NCBI RefSeq assembly: GCF_004843545.1
Contig: NZ_CP039457.1
Span: 958,501 to 1,022,500, forward strand
Reading direction: 5' to 3'
Length of the DNA: 64,000 bases
Source: Streptococcus pasteurianus
GTDB taxonomy: Bacteria; Bacillota; Bacilli; Lactobacillales; Streptococcaceae
A program made the translations under genes and the position numbers. This document shows, one piece after another, positions 28,610 to 39,870 of this stretch (within the stretch, counting starts at the first letter, position 1; each line of letters opens with the position of its first letter). The notes below the pieces were generated by a model. It was not told the DNA's origin. It saw only the letters and a program-made list of their open reading frames with translations, and ran no database searches.

Positions 28610-29089
28610 CTCCAATCTTACTTAATGATATTTATTGTAAAACTTTTTGCTAACATCAGTCAACTTTTTAAGATTCATTTATCACTTTTTTAAAATAGGT
28701 CTCAAGACGGATGTTTCCTATCCTAGAAAGTCATATAATATAACTATCCTAAAAACTTTTCATATAACTCCTAAGCAAGTGGTTTTCCAGCCGCTTGCTT
28801 TTTTTATCCTTCCCTCTGCAAGGACAAGGGATATCTTCTTTGGTAAGTCCCATTCTTGCTGAATCCAGTAAATAGATGGTTAAAATGGAATAACTGCCCC
28901 TTGGTGTCTTATTATCATTTTAGGAGAGTATTTCTGTTTAATGTATTGATCAAAATTTTTTCTTTAATTTTGTTAGTTAGGAAGGGTTATTTAACAAAAC
29001 ACTTATGATTATTTTCATATGACTAATTGTACTTTAAGATTTTATTGTTGATTTTTAAACAAAAAAACAAAAAAATAAACAAGAAAGGG
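28610..29089. other. Intergenic region before the lac operon
   Basis: No credible gene in about 480 bp. It contains a strong terminator-like hairpin at 28773-28806 with no gene upstream of it, and otherwise AT-rich sequence with stops in all frames. Confidence 0.5.
28773..28808 (+). terminator. Orphan intrinsic terminator
   Basis: AAGCAAGTGG (28773-28782) pairs with CCGCTTGCTT (28791-28800) with one wobble and is followed by TTTTTT. No gene ends upstream on +, so it may belong to an unseen small RNA or a deleted gene. Confidence 0.7.
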
Positions 29090-29118
29090 TTTACAAATAA
29101 AAAAGGGTGTGCTATAAT
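29090..29118 (+). promoter_or_regulatory. lac operon promoter
   Basis: TTTACA (29090-29095) and TATAAT (29113-29118) are separated by 17 bp. A weak cre-like sequence (AAGCAAGCGTTACT, 29137-29150) lies in the transcribed leader. Confidence 0.75.
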
Positions 29119-29138
29119 AAACGCATAATTAAATAAAG

Positions 29139-29237
29139 CAAGCGTTACTAAGCGGGATTAGGCGTGATCATAAATGAATTTGGAGAGACAATCATTAGAC
29201 TTGTATTCCTTAATTTATATTATGATTACGCCTTTTT
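29139..29237 (+). promoter_or_regulatory. LacT antiterminator target (RAT) overlapping a terminator
   Basis: GTTACT (29144-29149) and AGGC (29160-29163) with the pairing CTAA/TTAG have the layout of a ribonucleic antiterminator hairpin (about 29139-29170). Its 3' part is also the left arm of a terminator: 29160-29173 (AGGCGTGATCATAA) pairs with 29220-29233, followed by TTTT. The two structures exclude each other, as in BglG/LicT-controlled leaders. The next gene encodes such an antiterminator, so the operon is self-controlled. Confidence 0.75.
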
Positions 29238-29259
29238 GCTTAGCTAATCAGGAGGGATT

Positions 29260-30093
29260 ATGTACCAAATAATATCTTCTATGAATAACAATGTTACTTT
29301 AGCACAAGATGTGAATGGAGAAGAAGTTGTTTTGATTGGAAGTGGTATTGGATTTAACAAGAATAAAGGTGATACCGTCAATGAAGAAAAGATTGAAAAG
29401 ATTTTTCATCTTCGAACAGAGGAATCAAAAGAGAACTTTATTTCTTTATTAAAAAATATACCATTAGACTTCATCACGGTTACCTATGATGTTGTAGATT
29501 GTCTGTCTAAGAAATATCACTATCCGGTACAGGAATATATTTATGTGACATTGACAGATCATATTTATTGCTCCTATCAAGCCCTTGTAGCTGGAAAATA
29601 TAAGTCTAGTAGTCTTCCAGATGTTTCTTCCAAATATCCTATTCCCTATCAAATAGGGCAAGAAGCACTTGATATTTATCGTAAGAACTTACTCGAGTCG
29701 CTTCCTGACGAAGAAGTTAGCAGGATTGCTTATCACTTTATGAATGCTGAAGGAGTGATGATATTACAAAAAGAGAAAAATTTAGAAGTAAAGAAAAATA
29801 TTTTACATTTAGTTGATGGTGTTCTGGAAAAGAACAATATCAAACGAACAAGTGAAAACAGTAGTTTTTATGATCGTTTTATGATTCATTTGAATTATTT
29901 TTTAGATTCTTTAAATCGAAGTGAAAACGAAAACAAATCATGGTTGGAGATAGAGAAGCAAGTACGATTAACTTACCCTTTAGCCTATCGAATTGGTAGT
30001 GATATTTACGATATTGTCACCCGAGAGATGGAGGTAGACAGTTATAAGTGTGAGAAAGTGTTTTTAGTTTTACATATACAGCGATTATTATAA
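29260..30093 (+). CDS. lacT: Transcription antiterminator of the lac operon (BglG/LicT family)
   Basis: A 277-aa protein. The N-terminal CAT RNA-binding domain (about residues 1-55, [27 protein letters not shown]) is followed by two PRD domains, with candidate phosphorylated histidines in VTLTDHI (PRD1) and the FMIHLNYF region (PRD2). PTS proteins phosphorylate these histidines, so activity follows lactose and carbon status. RBS GGAGGGATT is strong. It binds the leader element 90 bp upstream. It is followed by lacF, lacE and lacG, so the identity rests on both domain content and operon. Confidence 0.92.
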   Translation: MYQIISSMNNNVTLAQDVNGEEVVLIGSGIGFNKNKGDTVNEEKIEKIFHLRTEESKENFISLLKNIPLDFITVTYDVVDCLSKKYHYPVQEYIYVTLTDHIYCSYQALVAGKYKSSSLPDVSSKYPIPYQIGQEALDIYRKNLLESLPDEEVSRIAYHFMNAEGVMILQKEKNLEVKKNILHLVDGVLEKNNIKRTSENSSFYDRFMIHLNYFLDSLNRSENENKSWLEIEKQVRLTYPLAYRIGSDIYDIVTREMEVDSYKCEKVFLVLHIQRLL

Positions 30094-30116
30094 TAATGAT
30101 TAAGGAGAATTTTATC

Positions 30117-30440
30117 ATGAATAGAGAAGAAGTAACATTACTTGGTTTTGAAATTGTAGCCTATGCTGGTGATGCTAGGACAAAGTTGTTGGAAGCTTTG
30201 AAGGCAGCAGAGAGAGGAGAATTTGATAGGGCAGACGAGCTCGTAAAAGAAGCAGAGGATTGTATTACTGAGGCACATAAAGCACAAACAAATTTATTGA
30301 CTAAAGAAGCATCGGGTGAAGATATTGCTTATAGTGTAACAATGATGCACGGACAAGATCACTTGATGACAACCTTGTTACTAAAAGACTTAATGCAACA
30401 TCTTATTGAGTTATATAAAAGAGGAGTAAAATATGAATAA
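30117..30440 (+). CDS. lacF: PTS lactose-specific EIIA component
   Basis: A 107-aa cytosolic EIIA of the lactose/N,N'-diacetylchitobiose type. [21 protein letters not shown] is the family N-terminus (given here in two overlapping parts [10 protein letters not shown] and [10 protein letters not shown]). The phosphorylated residue is His78 in MMHGQDHLM. The ATG at 30117 has AAGGAG upstream; an ATG at 30096 would add seven residues. Its stop overlaps the lacE ATG (ATGAATAA), so EIIA and EIICB are coupled. Confidence 0.95.
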   Translation: MNREEVTLLGFEIVAYAGDARTKLLEALKAAERGEFDRADELVKEAEDCITEAHKAQTNLLTKEASGEDIAYSVTMMHGQDHLMTTLLLKDLMQHLIELYKRGVKYE

Positions 30441-32136
30441 GCTAATTGAGTTTATCGAAAAAGGCAAGCCTTTTTTTGAAAAGTTATCACGTAATATTTA
30501 TTTAAGGGCCATTCGAGATGGTTTCATTGCTGGAATGCCTGTTATCTTATTTTCTAGTATTTTTATCTTAATTGCCTATGTACCAAATGCCTTTGGTTTT
30601 TATTGGCCTTCGGGCGTTGAGACTCTCTTGATGAAACCATATAATTATTCAATGGGACTCTTAGCAATGTTAGTTGCTGGAACTACGGCTAAATCATTGA
30701 CTGATTCTATTAATCGTGACATGGCAGCAACAAACCAAATTAATTACATGTCAACATTACTGGCTTCTATTGTAGGTCTATTGATGTTGGCAGCAGACCC
30801 TACAGCGGATGGTTTTGCAACTGGATTTTTAGGAACTAAAGGACTTCTGACAGCCTTTTTAGCAGCTTTTGTTACTGTGACTATCTATAAGGTTTGTGTG
30901 AAAAATAACGTTACCATTCGCATGCCTGACGAAGTACCACCTAACATTTCACAAGTTTTTAAAGATGTTATTCCGTTTACTTTATCAGTAGTTTTTCTTT
31001 ATGCTTTGGATATTTTAGTGCGCCATTTTGTAGGTACAGGTGTGGCAGAAGCGATAGGTCAGTTTTTTGCACCACTTTTTTCTGCAGCAGATGGTTATGT
31101 TGGTATTACTTTTATATTTGGTGCCTATGCTTTCTTCTGGTTTGTTGGTATTCATGGTCCATCTATTGTTGAACCGGCTATTGCAGCTATTACCTACGCT
31201 AATATTGATACGAATTTAGCTCTTATGAAAGCTGGGGAACACGCTGATAAAGTTTTAACTTCAGGAACACAAATGTTTATCGTTACAATGGGGGGGACAG
31301 GAGCAACTCTTGTCGTTCCATTCATGTTCATGTGGCTATGTCAATCAAAACGTAATAAGGCTATTGGACGTGCTTCAGTCGTGCCAACCTTCTTTGGGGT
31401 AAATGAGCCAATTTTATTCGGAGCTCCAATTGTTTTGAACCCTGTCTTCTTTGTGCCATTTATTTTAGCACCGATTGTTAATGTTTGGATTTTCAAATTC
31501 TTTGTTGATACACTTGGTATGAATAGTTTCACGACTAACTTACCATGGACTACTCCTGGACCTTTGGGAATCGTTCTTGGTACTAATCTTCAACTTCTTT
31601 CATTTATTTTGGCGGCTCTCTTGATTGTGATTGATGTTATAATCTATTATCCATTTGTCAAAGTTTATGACCAACAGATTCTAGAAGAAGAACGTACGGG
31701 GAAGTCTAATGATTCTCTAAAAGAAAAGGTAGTTGCAAACTTTAATACTTCTAAAGCAGATGCTATTCTTGAAAAAGCAGGAGTAGGCGGTGAAGAAACA
31801 ACTGTTCACAACAATATTGTCAAAGAAACCAACGTTCTTGTCCTTTGCGCAGGTGGGGGGACTAGCGGACTTTTAGCAAATGCTCTTAATAAGGCAGCTG
31901 CTGAATATGGCGTACCTGTTAAAGCAGCCGCAGGTGGATATGGTGCTCATCGTGAAATATTACCAGAGTTTGATTTAGTTATTCTTGCACCACAGGTGGC
32001 ATCTAACTATGAAGATATGAAAGTGGAGACTGATAATCTTGGGATTAGGCTTGCTAAAACTGAAGGTGCTCAGTATATTAAATTAACCCGTGATGGACAA
32101 GCTGCTTTAGCCTTTGTGCAAGAACAGTTTAACTAA
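30433..32136 (+). CDS. lacE: PTS lactose-specific EIICB component
   Basis: A 567-aa fusion of the membrane EIIC domain (about residues 1-420, eight or more hydrophobic segments; [18 protein letters not shown] forms part of the sugar site) and a C-terminal EIIB domain with the phosphocysteine in [12 protein letters not shown]. It imports lactose as lactose-6-phosphate. ATG at 30433 with GAGGAG upstream, overlapping lacF by 8 bp. An intercistronic hairpin separates it from lacG. Confidence 0.95.
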   Translation: MNKLIEFIEKGKPFFEKLSRNIYLRAIRDGFIAGMPVILFSSIFILIAYVPNAFGFYWPSGVETLLMKPYNYSMGLLAMLVAGTTAKSLTDSINRDMAATNQINYMSTLLASIVGLLMLAADPTADGFATGFLGTKGLLTAFLAAFVTVTIYKVCVKNNVTIRMPDEVPPNISQVFKDVIPFTLSVVFLYALDILVRHFVGTGVAEAIGQFFAPLFSAADGYVGITFIFGAYAFFWFVGIHGPSIVEPAIAAITYANIDTNLALMKAGEHADKVLTSGTQMFIVTMGGTGATLVVPFMFMWLCQSKRNKAIGRASVVPTFFGVNEPILFGAPIVLNPVFFVPFILAPIVNVWIFKFFVDTLGMNSFTTNLPWTTPGPLGIVLGTNLQLLSFILAALLIVIDVIIYYPFVKVYDQQILEEERTGKSNDSLKEKVVANFNTSKADAILEKAGVGGEETTVHNNIVKETNVLVLCAGGGTSGLLANALNKAAAEYGVPVKAAAGGYGAHREILPEFDLVILAPQVASNYEDMKVETDNLGIRLAKTEGAQYIKLTRDGQAALAFVQEQFN

Positions 32137-32149
32137 TTAGTTAGCAATA

Positions 32150-33630
<1,481 letters not shown>

Positions 33631-33774
33631 TAATAGTCATTTTCTTATTATCCTATTGAAAAATATGATTGTATGCTAAAAGATAGTGAAAATCTACTGC
33701 TAAATGTATGAAAATATGCTACAATTAAAGAGAATACTGTTAGCTTAGTGCTGACTTTAATAGAAAGGGTAATA

Positions 33775-35337
33775 ATGACTGACAATTCTAGTTTGAATAA
33801 TGTTCAAAAAATCATTGTTCTTGATTATGGTAGCCAGTACAACCAATTGATTGCACGTCGTATCCGTGAATTTGGTGTGTTCTCAGAATTGAGAAGCCAC
33901 AAAATCACAGCAGAAGAAGTGCGCGAGATTAACCCAATTGGTATCGTACTTTCAGGTGGTCCAAATTCAGTTTATGCTGACAATGCCTTTGGTATTGATG
34001 AAGAAATTTTTGAATTGGGTATTCCAATTCTTGGTATCTGCTATGGTATGCAATTGTTGACTGATAAACTTGGTGGTAAAGTTGTTCCAGCAGGTCAAAC
34101 TGGTAACAGCGAATATGGTCAATCAACACTTCGCTTAAAAGCAAATTCAAAATTATTTGCTGACACACCAGAGAAACAAACCGTTTTAATGAGCCACGGT
34201 GATGCAGTTACCGAAATTCCAGCAGGTTTCCACCTTGTTGGCGATTCTGCTGATTGCCCTTACGCAGCCATTGAAAATACTGAGAAAAACATTTATGGTA
34301 TCCAATTCCACCCAGAAGTTCGTCACTCAGTATATGGTAATGATATTTTACGTAACTTTGCTTTCAAGATTTGCGGAGCTAAAGGTGATTGGTCAATGGA
34401 CAACTTCATTGAGTTGCAAATTTCTGAGATCCGCAAAAAAGTTGGAAACCGTAAAGTTCTTCTAGGGCTTTCAGGTGGTGTTGATTCATCAGTTGTTGGT
34501 GTTCTTCTTCAACGTGCTATCGGTGACCAATTGACATGTATCTTCGTTGACCACGGTCTTCTTCGTAAAGGAGAAGGGGACCAAGTTATGAATATGCTTG
34601 GTGGTAAATTCGGATTGAACATCATTCGTGTTGATGCTTCAAAACGTTTCTTAGACCTTCTTGCTGGTGTTGAAGACCCAGAGAAAAAACGTAAAATCAT
34701 TGGTAATGAATTTGTCAGTGTATTTGATGACGAAGCAAGCAAACTTAAAGGTGTTGACTTCTTAGCACAAGGTACTCTTTACACAGACGTTATTGAGTCT
34801 GGTACAGATACTGCCCAAACAATCAAATCACACCACAACGTTGGTGGTCTCCCAGAAGATATGCAATTTGAATTGATTGAGCCACTCAACACACTGTTCA
34901 AAGATGAAGTTCGTGCGCTTGGTACAGCTCTTGGTATGCCAGATGAAATCGTTTGGCGCCAACCATTCCCAGGACCAGGACTTGCTATCCGTGTTATGGG
35001 TGAAATCACAGCTGAACGTCTTGAAACTGTTCGTGAATCTGACGCTATCCTTCGTGAAGAAATTGCTAAAGCAGGTCTTGACCGCGACATCTGGCAATAT
35101 TTCACTGTTAACACAGGTGTTCGTTCAGTTGGTGTTATGGGTGATGGACGCACTTACGACTATACAATCGCAATTCGTGCTATCACATCAATCGACGGAA
35201 TGACAGCAGACTTTGCACGTATCCCATGGGATGTGCTTCAAAAAATCTCAGTCCGTATCGTAAATGAAGTTGACCACGTCAACCGCATCGTCTATGACAT
35301 CACAAGTAAACCACCAGCAACAGTTGAGTGGGAATAA
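33775..35337 (+). CDS. guaA: GMP synthase (glutamine-hydrolysing)
   Basis: A 520-aa enzyme that converts XMP to GMP. The class I amidotransferase domain has GICYGMQ with its nucleophilic Cys (about residue 84) and the catalytic HPE motif (FHPEV). The PP-loop ATPase motif is SGGVDSS (about residue 235), and the dimerisation domain ends in KPPATVEWE. The ATG at 33775 has AAAGGG upstream and gives the family N-terminus; the frame from 33748 lacks an RBS. The last codons GAG TGG GAA TAA form the attachment site of the integrated element, which leaves the coding sequence intact. Confidence 0.98.
   Translation: MTDNSSLNNVQKIIVLDYGSQYNQLIARRIREFGVFSELRSHKITAEEVREINPIGIVLSGGPNSVYADNAFGIDEEIFELGIPILGICYGMQLLTDKLGGKVVPAGQTGNSEYGQSTLRLKANSKLFADTPEKQTVLMSHGDAVTEIPAGFHLVGDSADCPYAAIENTEKNIYGIQFHPEVRHSVYGNDILRNFAFKICGAKGDWSMDNFIELQISEIRKKVGNRKVLLGLSGGVDSSVVGVLLQRAIGDQLTCIFVDHGLLRKGEGDQVMNMLGGKFGLNIIRVDASKRFLDLLAGVEDPEKKRKIIGNEFVSVFDDEASKLKGVDFLAQGTLYTDVIESGTDTAQTIKSHHNVGGLPEDMQFELIEPLNTLFKDEVRALGTALGMPDEIVWRQPFPGPGLAIRVMGEITAERLETVRESDAILREEIAKAGLDRDIWQYFTVNTGVRSVGVMGDGRTYDYTIAIRAITSIDGMTADFARIPWDVLQKISVRIVNEVDHVNRIVYDITSKPPATVEWE
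35326..35336 (+). repeat. Left attachment site, 11-bp direct repeat
   Basis: GAGTGGGAATA inside the last codons of guaA; the identical copy is at 39871-39881. Confidence 0.85.
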
Positions 35338-35406
35338 TAATTTAAGTGTATCCGAGTCCCGGAAATCCTTGATAGTAAAGGTTTTTCCGGGATTCTTGTT
35401 TTTTAC

Positions 35407-35447
35407 TGGCTACAAATTGGCTACATTAGGCCGGATTTTTGTAGCCA
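35407..35447. repeat. Left integrase-arm-like repeats
   Basis: TGGCTACA at 35407-35414 and 35418-35425 (11-bp period) and the inverted TGTAGCCA at 35440-35447. The same word appears twice near the right end. Confidence 0.6.
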
Positions 35448-35452
35448 TCGGG

Positions 35453-35955
35453 TTAAATAGCCAAGCTGTCCAGTTGTTTGGCTACCTCTACCTGCTTGTT
35501 GGGATATAGGTGGCTGTAGGTGTCCATGGTGGTCTGCACACGTTCGTGCCTTAAGCGTTCTGCAATCAGCAGGGGCGATAAGCTCATATCCACCAGCAGG
35601 CTGGCGTGGCTGTGACAAATATCATGCACACGGATTCGTTTTACACGGATTGTTGCACACCGTATTCCATCTCATGGTAGAGAAAGCTCTTGGTATAGGG
35701 GAACAGTCGGTCATCCGGCTGAAGCCCATAGCAGCGGCTTATATAAGTACGCTGTTTTTCAAAACCTCTGGTATAGTGACAACTCGGTTGCTCTTGGGCG
35801 TTTTGGGCGGCGTGATGACATCCTTGCTGTTCATTTGCTGATAGCTTTTGCTTATGCTCAGCGTGCTTTGGGTGAAGTCAATGTCTGCCGGGCGTGAGAG
35901 CCAGAAGCTCCCCTTCACGGATGTCGGTATAGTACATCGTCATAAACACCGCATA
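35453..35955 (-). pseudogene. Broken tyrosine recombinase (integrase), C-terminal part
   Basis: On the minus strand the catalytic domain of a phage/ICE-type integrase is readable in pieces. The first piece, AVFMTMYYTDIREGELLAL, is followed by ITPPKTPKSNRVVTIPEVL, then DDRLFPYTKSFLYHEMEYG, and, in the last frame, RIRVHDICHSHASLLVDM and TTMDTYSHLYPNKQVEVA. Changes of frame and an in-frame stop interrupt it, and the N-terminal half is missing. The conserved Arg of HDLRHSHAS is Cys. The terminal Tyr (DTYSHLYP) remains. The protein cannot be active. It lies next to guaA, where the integrase of guaA-targeting islands is expected. Higher GC than the flanks suggests a clostridial donor. Confidence 0.85.
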
Positions 35956-35956
35956 G

Positions 35957-36373
35957 CTTGCCGAGTTGGAACAGACCATTGAGCGTGTTCAGCAGCAACA
36001 GGTGTCTATTAAGACGGTGGAGCAGATTGAAGCAAAGTCCCTGCCACTGACCTTTAAGGTAGCGATTGAGAAAGAGGATTATCAGACGTTGGTGACAGCG
36101 GCACAGAAATAGGTGGTGCAGGAAAAGCAGGAAGGGAAGCTGAAAAAGCTGATGAAAGAGACTAGGAAAACGGTTTTAGAGCTGAAGGATACGAAGGGAT
36201 TGGCGGAGTATAAGTCTACTCGTGGACAAGTTCGTAGTAGTCAGCTGGAACAGGAGAATAAAGAACTTCGTAAAAAGTTGAGTGGGTATGAGGAGGTGAT
36301 TGCTCGGCATAACTTGTGGGGATATTTTGCCAAGAATAGAGAAAAAGCACCGATAAAGACTGATGAAAGATAG
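35957..36373 (+). pseudogene. Mob/Pre-type relaxase, C-terminal remnant
   Basis: Reads LAELEQTIERVQQQQVSIK, then VAIEKEDYQTLVTAAQ, an in-frame TAG at 36110-36112, then [18 protein letters not shown] and later [19 protein letters not shown], ending at 36373. This coiled-coil, charged tail resembles the C-terminus of plasmid-mobilisation MobV/MobA-type proteins of Firmicutes. The catalytic N-terminal domain is gone. It abuts the integrase remnant head to head at 35955, which marks an internal deletion junction. Confidence 0.65.
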
Positions 36374-36478
36374 CGTTAAGTCGAAAATTATATGTATAAA
36401 ATGTTTACTTGTGAAAATTTAAAAATCATTGACAAAATTATTGTTATACAATACTATTTATGCAGGAGGTATGTAGGG

Positions 36479-36802
36479 ATGGACGAAATTCAAAGAATGC
36501 AGGAACATCTTTATGCAGAAATAATAAAATACCCGGATGAGACTGAAATGTTGAAAAACATATTAGATGTTTTTGTGGACTATCCTGAAAAATACAAGCA
36601 GGAGGATCGTGAAAGTCTTATGACAAAAGCAAATTTAGTTACACCGTCAATTCTTGCAGGTACAGTAACAAGAAAAGCGGTATCTACGGAATGGATGCAG
36701 ACCGCAAGTGCGCTTGGTGTGGCAGTTGCTATTGCAACAGAGCCTATTGGAAATGGTCGGAGGTTTAATGGGGGAATGGCTTGTGAAAATTACTGTTGGT
36801 AG
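36479..36802 (+). CDS. Small hypothetical protein of the element (probably frameshifted at its end)
   Basis: 107 aa starting at an ATG with AGGAGG upstream. N-terminal part is helical and charged (MDEIQRMQEHLYAEIIKYPD); then a hydrophobic, glycine/alanine-rich stretch (TASALGVAVAIATEPIG). After residue about 92 the present frame gives an atypical tail, whereas a shift by one base gives MVGGLMGEWLVKITVG and ends at 36838, which looks more natural. So a recent frameshift is likely. It is the first of three consecutive genes with the membrane protein and DUF4062 gene. Family not recognised. Confidence 0.55.
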   Translation: MDEIQRMQEHLYAEIIKYPDETEMLKNILDVFVDYPEKYKQEDRESLMTKANLVTPSILAGTVTRKAVSTEWMQTASALGVAVAIATEPIGNGRRFNGGMACENYCW

Positions 36803-36907
36803 TGGTAAGAAAAATAAAGACAGTAAGCAACGGTAGAGGTTTGAGCTTGGTATCAGACGCAAAATTTGTAAATTCTCTTATAGAATCAAAATGGAGGTGT
36901 GACCAAT

Positions 36908-38185
36908 ATGGAATATGCAATTATAGGAATTATCATTGTGGTAGTACTTGTTACCAGTATGGTAATTTCTAAAAAATCAAAGAAAAATGCATCTGATGTT
37001 GTAAACGAGGGGGTTAGGCATATTGAAGAAAAAACGGAAGTTCAGTTGGTTCCGTCAGAAAACGAATTGCAAGAACTTGTTATTCAAATGGAGATATTGC
37101 CTGCTGCAACCATCCCCGATGAGAACAAGCTGGTTGAAATCAGTGACAGTAGGGTTCTGACTCATGTAAATAATCTGATTCCAGGATTAGCTCAAGTGGG
37201 TAATGTTGTGAATAATGCGGTTCAGGCAGCTCAGGGCAATGGAGAGGTTCTTTATAGAGCGATTATTCCAGTCGGTGCGAAATTGACTGATTCGAAAGCT
37301 ATGGGAGGCGCTGTTCGAGGAATTTATCACGGTGCGGATGGTATTCGAGGACATGCAAATTTGGTGGCTGTTGAAGCTCAAAAAGGTACGGCTGTTGTAG
37401 CGAACACCGCTGCTGCAGCTATGGGTGTGGCATCAATGGTTGTTGGGCAGTATTATATGACCCAGATTAACGCCGAGTTGGGCGAAATCAGTGATGGAAT
37501 TTCCAAGATAGCAGATTTTCAAGACAACGAATATCGTAGTAGGGTGTTCTCGCTGGTTGCCCATGTGAAGAAGATTGCGGATTTCCAGATTGAAATTCTT
37601 GAGAATACTGAGCTGAGGCTTTCGAAGATTTCACAACTTGATAGTCTTGAGGAAGAGTGTACGCAGCTTCTTGGACAGGCTAATCTTGCTCTTGTGGGTT
37701 ACACAGATAAGAATAATCTTGATTATGACGCTTATGAAAAAGAATTAACAGAAGTTCAGAACTGGTATATGTACCAGAAATCACTGCTGGATATGATCAA
37801 CAAGATATCTGAGCTAAGATACACATTACACTTGGGTGCTGTATCCAGAGAACACTGCGTAGCATTGTTGCCTACATACACAAATCAGGTTGCGGAAACG
37901 CAGAAACGTTTGACTGGATGGCATCAGACTACGACTGAACGTTTGGGCATTGATATATCAGAGGTGCGCCGCAAGAGAGCTGGTTTTGATGGAGTGATAC
38001 ATTTCCTCCCGGGTTTGTTTAACGATAATCTGAAGTTTAGAACTATTGAAAAAGACACTGCAAGAATGATAGAAAAACAGTCTGCTAGCAACATACATGA
38101 ATATGATACTTCGGATTTGTATGCAGAGGATGTTCAGCTGATTTCTAAGGATGGAAAGATATACTATTTACCAACTGAAAAATAA
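36908..38185 (+). CDS. Membrane-anchored helical protein, unknown family
   Basis: A 425-aa protein. An N-terminal membrane segment (YAIIGIIIVVVLVTSMVIS, residues about 3-21) is followed by a basic stop-transfer KKSKK. A second, Ala/Gly-rich hydrophobic region (VVANTAAAAMGVASMVVG, about 160-180) precedes long amphipathic helices (FSLVAHVKKIADFQIEIL; EKELTEVQNWYMYQKSLL). Such an anchor plus an internal apolar hairpin and helical bundle is reminiscent of pore-forming effectors. This is a shape analogy only. The ATG at 36908 has GGAGGTG 9 bp upstream. It is between the small gene and the DUF4062 gene, all on +. Confidence 0.7.
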   Translation: MEYAIIGIIIVVVLVTSMVISKKSKKNASDVVNEGVRHIEEKTEVQLVPSENELQELVIQMEILPAATIPDENKLVEISDSRVLTHVNNLIPGLAQVGNVVNNAVQAAQGNGEVLYRAIIPVGAKLTDSKAMGGAVRGIYHGADGIRGHANLVAVEAQKGTAVVANTAAAAMGVASMVVGQYYMTQINAELGEISDGISKIADFQDNEYRSRVFSLVAHVKKIADFQIEILENTELRLSKISQLDSLEEECTQLLGQANLALVGYTDKNNLDYDAYEKELTEVQNWYMYQKSLLDMINKISELRYTLHLGAVSREHCVALLPTYTNQVAETQKRLTGWHQTTTERLGIDISEVRRKRAGFDGVIHFLPGLFNDNLKFRTIEKDTARMIEKQSASNIHEYDTSDLYAEDVQLISKDGKIYYLPTEK

Positions 38186-38273
38186 AATAGTATTTGGGTG
38201 AAAACTAATTTGATTGGAGAAAATATAAGGGCATAAGATTAACAAGCATAAGCACTCCTGGTGGGGGAGTTGC

Positions 38274-39268
38274 ATGGGAATATACCAGAGCAGAGGGACA
38301 CTCTACTCCTCTGCCGATATCCCAGAGCAAAAAATCAAAGTATTTATTAGCTCAATTTATGGTGTGAAGAAATATGATAAAGTACGAGCTGACTTAAAAA
38401 GTGCTATTGAGAGCACACAATTAGCTGATGTATACGTTTTTGAGAGTAACGGTGCTTCTACACTGTCTGCAGGATCCCATTACGCATGGGCATTGGAAGA
38501 TAGCGACATTTGCATCTTCTTAATTGATAATGCCGACGGAATTAAGCCAGGGGTACAAGCGGAAATCGGTACTGTCAAAAAACATAATATTAAGTCTTTG
38601 TACTATTTCTGTGATGAAACACAAAAAGAAAAAACTCCGCTTGAACAAAGCTTGATGCCATAGCACTTCTCATTTGCATTGCAGTAAAATATCCTGAAGA
38701 CTATACAAGAAATCAATGTATATATGAGAAACTGTTTGAGCAGCAGAAGGCTATTGAAGTTGCCGACAATTCGATTATTTCATCTAATATCGATGGCATT
38801 TCCTTGAAAATCGGATTGCAATTATTGTATATCGCCATGGGCAAAGATGTGTATGCTGATATACTCGAGTTGATGCTGTATATTCAGGGCGATGTTGCAA
38901 CAACAATCACAGTAACTGATTTGATCGTTGAATATTTAGAGAATTCAGATGATGTTATTTTGCCATCCAAAATAGAGGCAGTTATCCTTCAGAATATTTT
39001 ACAGTGGCTCCATTCTGAATATACAGATATCAGATGGTATGCCACACGCATTCTTCTTACCATGTCTTGTAATCCGGAGAATTGCGGCATCGTAAACCAT
39101 CAGTTGGTAAATCTTATTGATTCTGATAGCGTATTTATTAAAAACTTGATTATGCGACACCTTCATGAAATAAACGGGATTACTGATGGAACAAAAGAGT
39201 ATATTATTTCCAAATGCAGTCATGATGCTAATTTTGTTGTTAGAATGGTTTGTGATGAAGTGGTATAA
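38274..39268 (+). pseudogene. DUF4062-like/HEAT-repeat protein, split by a frameshift or deletion
   Basis: The first frame (38274-38663, ATG with GGGGGAG) encodes 129 aa with the start of a DUF4062/TIR-like alpha-beta fold: KIKVFISSIYGVKKYDKVR, then HYAWALEDSDICIFLIDN and GVQAEIGTVKKHNIKSLYY. It ends in LEQSLMP. Shifting frame at about 38655 gives DAIALLICIAVKYPEDYTR and continues without stop to 39268 through helical repeats (WLHSEYTDIRWYATRILLT; DSVFIKNLIMRHLHEI; HDANFVVRMVCDEVV) that look like HEAT units. One missing base would restore about 330 aa. An internal deletion of an NTPase domain is the alternative. DUF4062 occurs in NLR-like sensor proteins, so an immune role is possible but unproven. 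Confidence 0.65.
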
Positions 39269-39333
39269 GGCGTAGCTGAAGAGTAGAATGGAATATCAGC
39301 CGAGCAGCTACCCCTTGCCTGGCTGATGCTAAA

Positions 39334-39663
39334 TTATGCGAAAATCAATTCTGCGTTGATGATCTCCTCTGCGCGGTTGCGGATGTTGTTCATAGCCTTG
39401 ACCCATGCCAGCTGCGTTACAAGTAAGTCGAGCTTATTGCGAGCCTGAGTATCAATGTCAGTGAGATAGCTATACAGCATGCCGCTGAGAACGAGGTCAT
39501 TGTAGAGCATAGGACGGTACTCTCTGAGGTATTGCTGGTGCTTCCTGTCCCAGATACCGATAGGGTGTACTTCTTCCTCTGGAATGACCAGACACGGCAG
39601 ATAATAATCTCCATACAGTTCATACCAAAGACCGTTGCTGTTATCGTAGATGTATTTTTCCAT
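39334..39663 (-). CDS. Transposon-encoded protein TnpV
   Basis: A 109-aa protein with the TnpV pattern: IYDNSNGLWYELYGDYYLP, then IGIWDRKHQQYLREYRP, and MNNIRNRAEEIINAELIFA at the end. TnpV proteins accompany mobile elements of Clostridia and related Firmicutes, usually near integrases; the molecular role is unknown. The ATG at 39663 has GGAGG upstream. The minus orientation, like that of the integrase remnant, suggests they belonged to one recombination module. GC content is higher than that of the neighbours. Confidence 0.85.
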   Translation of the reverse strand: MEKYIYDNSNGLWYELYGDYYLPCLVIPEEEVHPIGIWDRKHQQYLREYRPMLYNDLVLSGMLYSYLTDIDTQARNKLDLLVTQLAWVKAMNNIRNRAEEIINAELIFA

Positions 39664-39741
39664 ATTGCAAACCTCCGTGTATCATTTATTTGCAGTAGTT
39701 CTGAGTGGCTTTGAGGTAAATCGGCCAGCGGAGGTTTGAAC

Positions 39742-39770
39742 TGTAGCCGTGGCTACAAAACGGCTACAAA
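39742..39770. repeat. Right integrase-arm-like repeats
   Basis: GGCTACAAAA at 39751-39760 and GGCTACAAA at 39762-39770 (11-bp period), preceded by the inverted TGTAGCC at 39742. They match the words at the left end of the element. Confidence 0.6.
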
Positions 39771-39870
39771 ATTCTTAAAGACGTTCTGGAAAGCCTGAAA
39801 TATGTGGATTATGTGGACGAAAAGCGTATTAACAGTGCGGTTTATCACGAGAAATTAAGGTCTGGTGCTC

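Noticed and set aside
34779..35153. Long minus-strand open frame (124 codons) inside guaA
   Set aside because: Antisense shadow with Ser/Arg-rich composition and no RBS.
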